From Sphingobacteriales bacterium (GTDB lineage Bacteria > Bacteroidota > Bacteroidia > Chitinophagales > Chitinophagaceae): a stretch of 60,841 nt of DNA. Shown here one piece after another: positions 58,672 to 60,841 of this stretch. Under the pieces are notes generated by a model that was not told the origin of the DNA, searched no databases, and saw only the letters and a list, made by a program, of their open reading frames with translations. The DNA lies in the NCBI GenBank assembly GCA_004295245.1, contig REAR01000062.1, positions 1-60,841 of the forward strand. The letters run 5' to 3'. The stretch's first letter is position 1, and each line of letters starts with the position of its first letter. Made by a program: the position numbers and the translations under genes.

Positions 58672-60399
58672 TTATTGCAGACTGAATATAGTCTTTCCTT
58701 CTTTAATAGTTGTCGTCACTTTCACATTGGCCAGTGTCATAGGGTCAATTTTCAGTGGGTTTTTATCAAGTATTACAAAATCAGCCAACTTTCCTTTTGT
58801 AAGGGTGCCTTTACTATTTTCTTCAAAAGCCTGAAATGCAGCCCATGCTGTTAACGATTTTAAAGATATATAAGGTGATATTCTTTGATCTGCTCCAATA
58901 ATATCGCCGCTGCGGCTTACCCGGTTTACTGCTGAAGAAAGAATTCGGATGGCTTCGGGGTAAGCAACCGGGGCATCATGATGGTCAGTAAAAATCATTC
59001 CTCTTTTAAGGGCAGATTGTGTTGGAGAAATACGGTAGGCTCTTTCTTTTCCTAAAGTTTCATCCCTATGCCAATCACCCCAATAAAACGTGTGCATTGT
59101 AAAGAAGGAAGGCATAATACCCAATACCTTCATAGCGTCCAGCTGATCTTCCCGTACCGTTTGTGCATGAATCATTACGCTGCGCCGATCATTGTTACCA
59201 TACTTTTCAGCAGCCAGCCTTACCCCTTTTATATACACATCGGCAGCAGCATCTCCGTTGCAGTGTGTCAGTATCTGCCAATTATTTTTAAAAGCGGTAG
59301 CTACTAAATTGTAAAGCTCGTTTGTATCAGGAATAGCAGGATACCCATTGTAATTTTTTCCGGTGCCGGGTGGCGGTACTTTATACGGTTTGGTAAGCCA
59401 GGCAGTTTTTCCTTGTGGCGATCCATCAGCACTTAGCTTTACACCTGCAATTCTAAAGTGGTTGTTATATTCTTTTTGCACTCCATTCTTCAGCATATAA
59501 TCGTATTCCATTTGAATATCCGGGTAGGCATACACATCCATAAACAACGCATTCTTTGCTGCCATTTGTTTAAAGTTTTCACAGGCGGCAGTGCTGGCAC
59601 GTCCTTCCTGTGCAGTGGTGTAACCGTATTTTGAATAGGCTTTCATTCCGGCTTCCACAATTTTTTCATTTCCTTTTTTATCAACAGACCCCATCAGTTT
59701 AAATATCGGCCCAATCATAGCTGTTTCTTCCAATACACCATCGGGTGTTTTACTACCCGCTTTACGGCGAATGATGCCACCTTTGGGGTCTGGTGTTGCC
59801 GCACTGTAACCAGAAAGTTGCAACCCTTTATGATTCATTACACAAAGATGGCCCGACTGGTGAACGAAGATTACAGGCGTGTCAACAGCTACACGATCCA
59901 GGTCATCTGCCGTTGGATGTTTTTTTTCTTTTAATTGTGCATCGTCGTATCCTGTGCCAATTATCCAACCGGTTTGATTGATGGCTGCACTGTTTTTGGC
60001 AGCCCATTCTTTACCAATGGAAATTATCGAAGCAATATTGATTCCTTTTCCATCGGGTGGTGGCAACAAATCTGCAGCCAGCGCCTGAAAGCCAGCCATA
60101 AAAAGATGACCGTGCCCGTCAATAAAGCCCGGTAGTAAGGTTTTGCCCTGCAGGTCATTCATAGTGGTGCTGTCGCTTTTCAGTTTTTCTGCGGCTGCTT
60201 TTGTACCAACAAAAATTATTTTACCCGCTTTTATTGCCACTGCCTCTGCATACACGGCGCTATCGGTTTCCATTGTAATAATATCTCCGCCAAAATAAAT
60301 GGCATCGGCCATTGTGGTATCAGTATTTTTTTTAGCATCCCCACAACCTGCAGAAATAGCTACAAGGCCCAGAAATAAGACTAATTTAAAATATTTCAT
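58672..60399 (-). CDS. YtcJ-like amidohydrolase lipoprotein
   Basis: A 575-residue exported amidohydrolase of the Amidohydro_3/YtcJ group. The signal has a lipobox (ISAGC, Cys19), so the enzyme should be lipid-anchored. Metal-site candidates are HGH in GFIDGHGHLFMAG (about 93), HCNGDAAADVYI (about 373), VMIHAQTV (about 398) and FTDHHDAPVAYP (about 460). Members hydrolyse N-acyl or formamide bonds; the substrate is unknown. It is the first gene of the two-gene unit with amidohydrolase 3. Confidence 0.9.
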   Translation of the reverse strand: MKYFKLVLFLGLVAISAGCGDAKKNTDTTMADAIYFGGDIITMETDSAVYAEAVAIKAGKIIFVGTKAAAEKLKSDSTTMNDLQGKTLLPGFIDGHGHLFMAGFQALAADLLPPPDGKGINIASIISIGKEWAAKNSAAINQTGWIIGTGYDDAQLKEKKHPTADDLDRVAVDTPVIFVHQSGHLCVMNHKGLQLSGYSAATPDPKGGIIRRKAGSKTPDGVLEETAMIGPIFKLMGSVDKKGNEKIVEAGMKAYSKYGYTTAQEGRASTAACENFKQMAAKNALFMDVYAYPDIQMEYDYMLKNGVQKEYNNHFRIAGVKLSADGSPQGKTAWLTKPYKVPPPGTGKNYNGYPAIPDTNELYNLVATAFKNNWQILTHCNGDAAADVYIKGVRLAAEKYGNNDRRSVMIHAQTVREDQLDAMKVLGIMPSFFTMHTFYWGDWHRDETLGKERAYRISPTQSALKRGMIFTDHHDAPVAYPEAIRILSSAVNRVSRSGDIIGADQRISPYISLKSLTAWAAFQAFEENSKGTLTKGKLADFVILDKNPLKIDPMTLANVKVTTTIKEGKTIFSLQ

Positions 60400-60841
60400 T
60401 TTTTATGATTGATTTAAATGTTAATAGTTTTTTATTAAAAATATAGGTGGCATTTTTTAGCAGGCTTATAAAACCAATTTTTTTTGCAATTAAAAGAACG
60501 GATTCTTCTAATATCAATACTGAAACTAAATTAATTAAGTCACACAAATATTAAATAATAGGCAAATAAAAAACAGAGTCGAACTAACTCTACAATTTAT
60601 AGCCCCTTGTTTAATAAAAATTTCATTTAGGTACTCAAACGCTAATCAATCAAAAATTCAGGGTAGCTATAGTATTTGCAGCAGCAAAAAAAATTAAAGT
60701 ACAAGCCATTGTTCGCCAGCAATTGTATTGCATAGCAACTGCTGTTGCGTCGCACCTTTCAGCGGCAACGCTTTGAGGGGCGAGTAGCTGTTGCACTGCA
60801 TTCAGGTTTTAGCGGCCCTTGTGCGGAATACTATATTCAGC
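60400..60841. other. Intergenic up to the window end
   Basis: This 442-bp stretch is AT-rich upstream of the YtcJ-like gene, where its promoter must lie. CGAACTAACTCTACAATTTA at about 60580 loosely resembles the 20-bp amidohydrolase box but in the opposite orientation. A repeat copy is at 60735-60800. The next gene lies beyond the window. Confidence 0.55.
60735..60800. repeat. Dispersed TTGCGTCGCAC repeat, long half copy
   Basis: CAACTGCTGTTGCGTCGCAC, then CTTTCAGCGGCAACGC, then TTTGAGGGGCGAGTAGC. The tail matches the TTGAGGAGC...tail of the copy at 28541-28620. Confidence 0.8.

Noticed and set aside
52118-60399. Polysaccharide utilisation locus
   Set aside because: No SusC/SusD pair, glycoside hydrolase or hybrid sensor is present; the cluster is amidohydrolases only.
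1-60841. CRISPR array
   Set aside because: The recurring 11-mer copies are kilobases apart with no regular spacers and no cas genes, so it is a dispersed repeat and not an array.

Overview
The window reads as chromosomal DNA from a free-living member of the Bacteroidota, most likely family Chitinophagaceae (inference). The reasons are a low-GC sequence, start codons mostly lacking a Shine-Dalgarno site, TAnnTTTG-like -7 boxes, a secreted PKD protein with a type IX secretion tail, and Bacteroidota-typical families (DUF5777, DUF4476, YceI, the two-component-propeller LytS/LytTR pair, membrane pyrophosphatase, an EF-G paralog). No prophage, IS transposase, CRISPR array or rRNA operon was seen. 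One tRNA gene (His, GUG) is present.

Layout. 0.2-8.1 kb: a small membrane protein, a PD40 propeller protein, a TPR lipoprotein with rpe, a carboxylesterase divergent from a Nudix-type regulator with a palindromic operator between them, and a TlpA-like thioredoxin protein. 8.4-16.0 kb: a redox-flavoured block in which YceI is coupled to a propeller histidine kinase and LytTR regulator, followed by an OB-fold protein, two cytochrome-like lipoproteins, a second YceI and a DUF5777 barrel. 16.1-24.8 kb: a deoxynucleotidase, a CYTH protein overlapping dnaG tail to tail, the PKD/T9SS protein, a rhodanese-thioredoxin fusion and small hypotheticals. 24.9-32 kb: smc, a candidate small RNA, a DUF486 protein and hppA with a 105-residue tail. 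32-39.4 kb: a DUF4476 protein, an ECF sigma factor overlapping an anti-sigma-like trypsin protease, a lipoprotein, a DUF445 protein, tRNA-His, prc and a DinB protein. 39.5-48.8 kb: a subtilisin, an ALDH7-type dehydrogenase, a Crp regulator divergent from a third YceI, a cupin, trmN6, tsaD, an orphan MacB-like permease and a coiled-coil protein. 49.0-51.1 kb: an EF-G paralog that lacks the switch II histidine and whose 3' end is broken by an apparent deletion plus frameshift. 51.3-60.4 kb: a TPR lipoprotein and four secreted amidohydrolases (two of them a tandem duplication) with a GNAT enzyme and an unknown protein between them.

The most striking non-genic signal is a dispersed intergenic repeat built around TTGCGTCGCAC / GTGCGACGCAA. 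It occurs about every 3 kb, nearly always between genes, as half copies and as two 38-bp palindromes, with a second form carrying a CCCCGA...TCGGGG insert. The other strongest leads are the sigma/anti-sigma-protease pair, the damaged EF-G paralog, the YceI-cytochrome-DUF5777 block with its sensor kinase, and the candidate small RNA upstream of the DUF486 gene.
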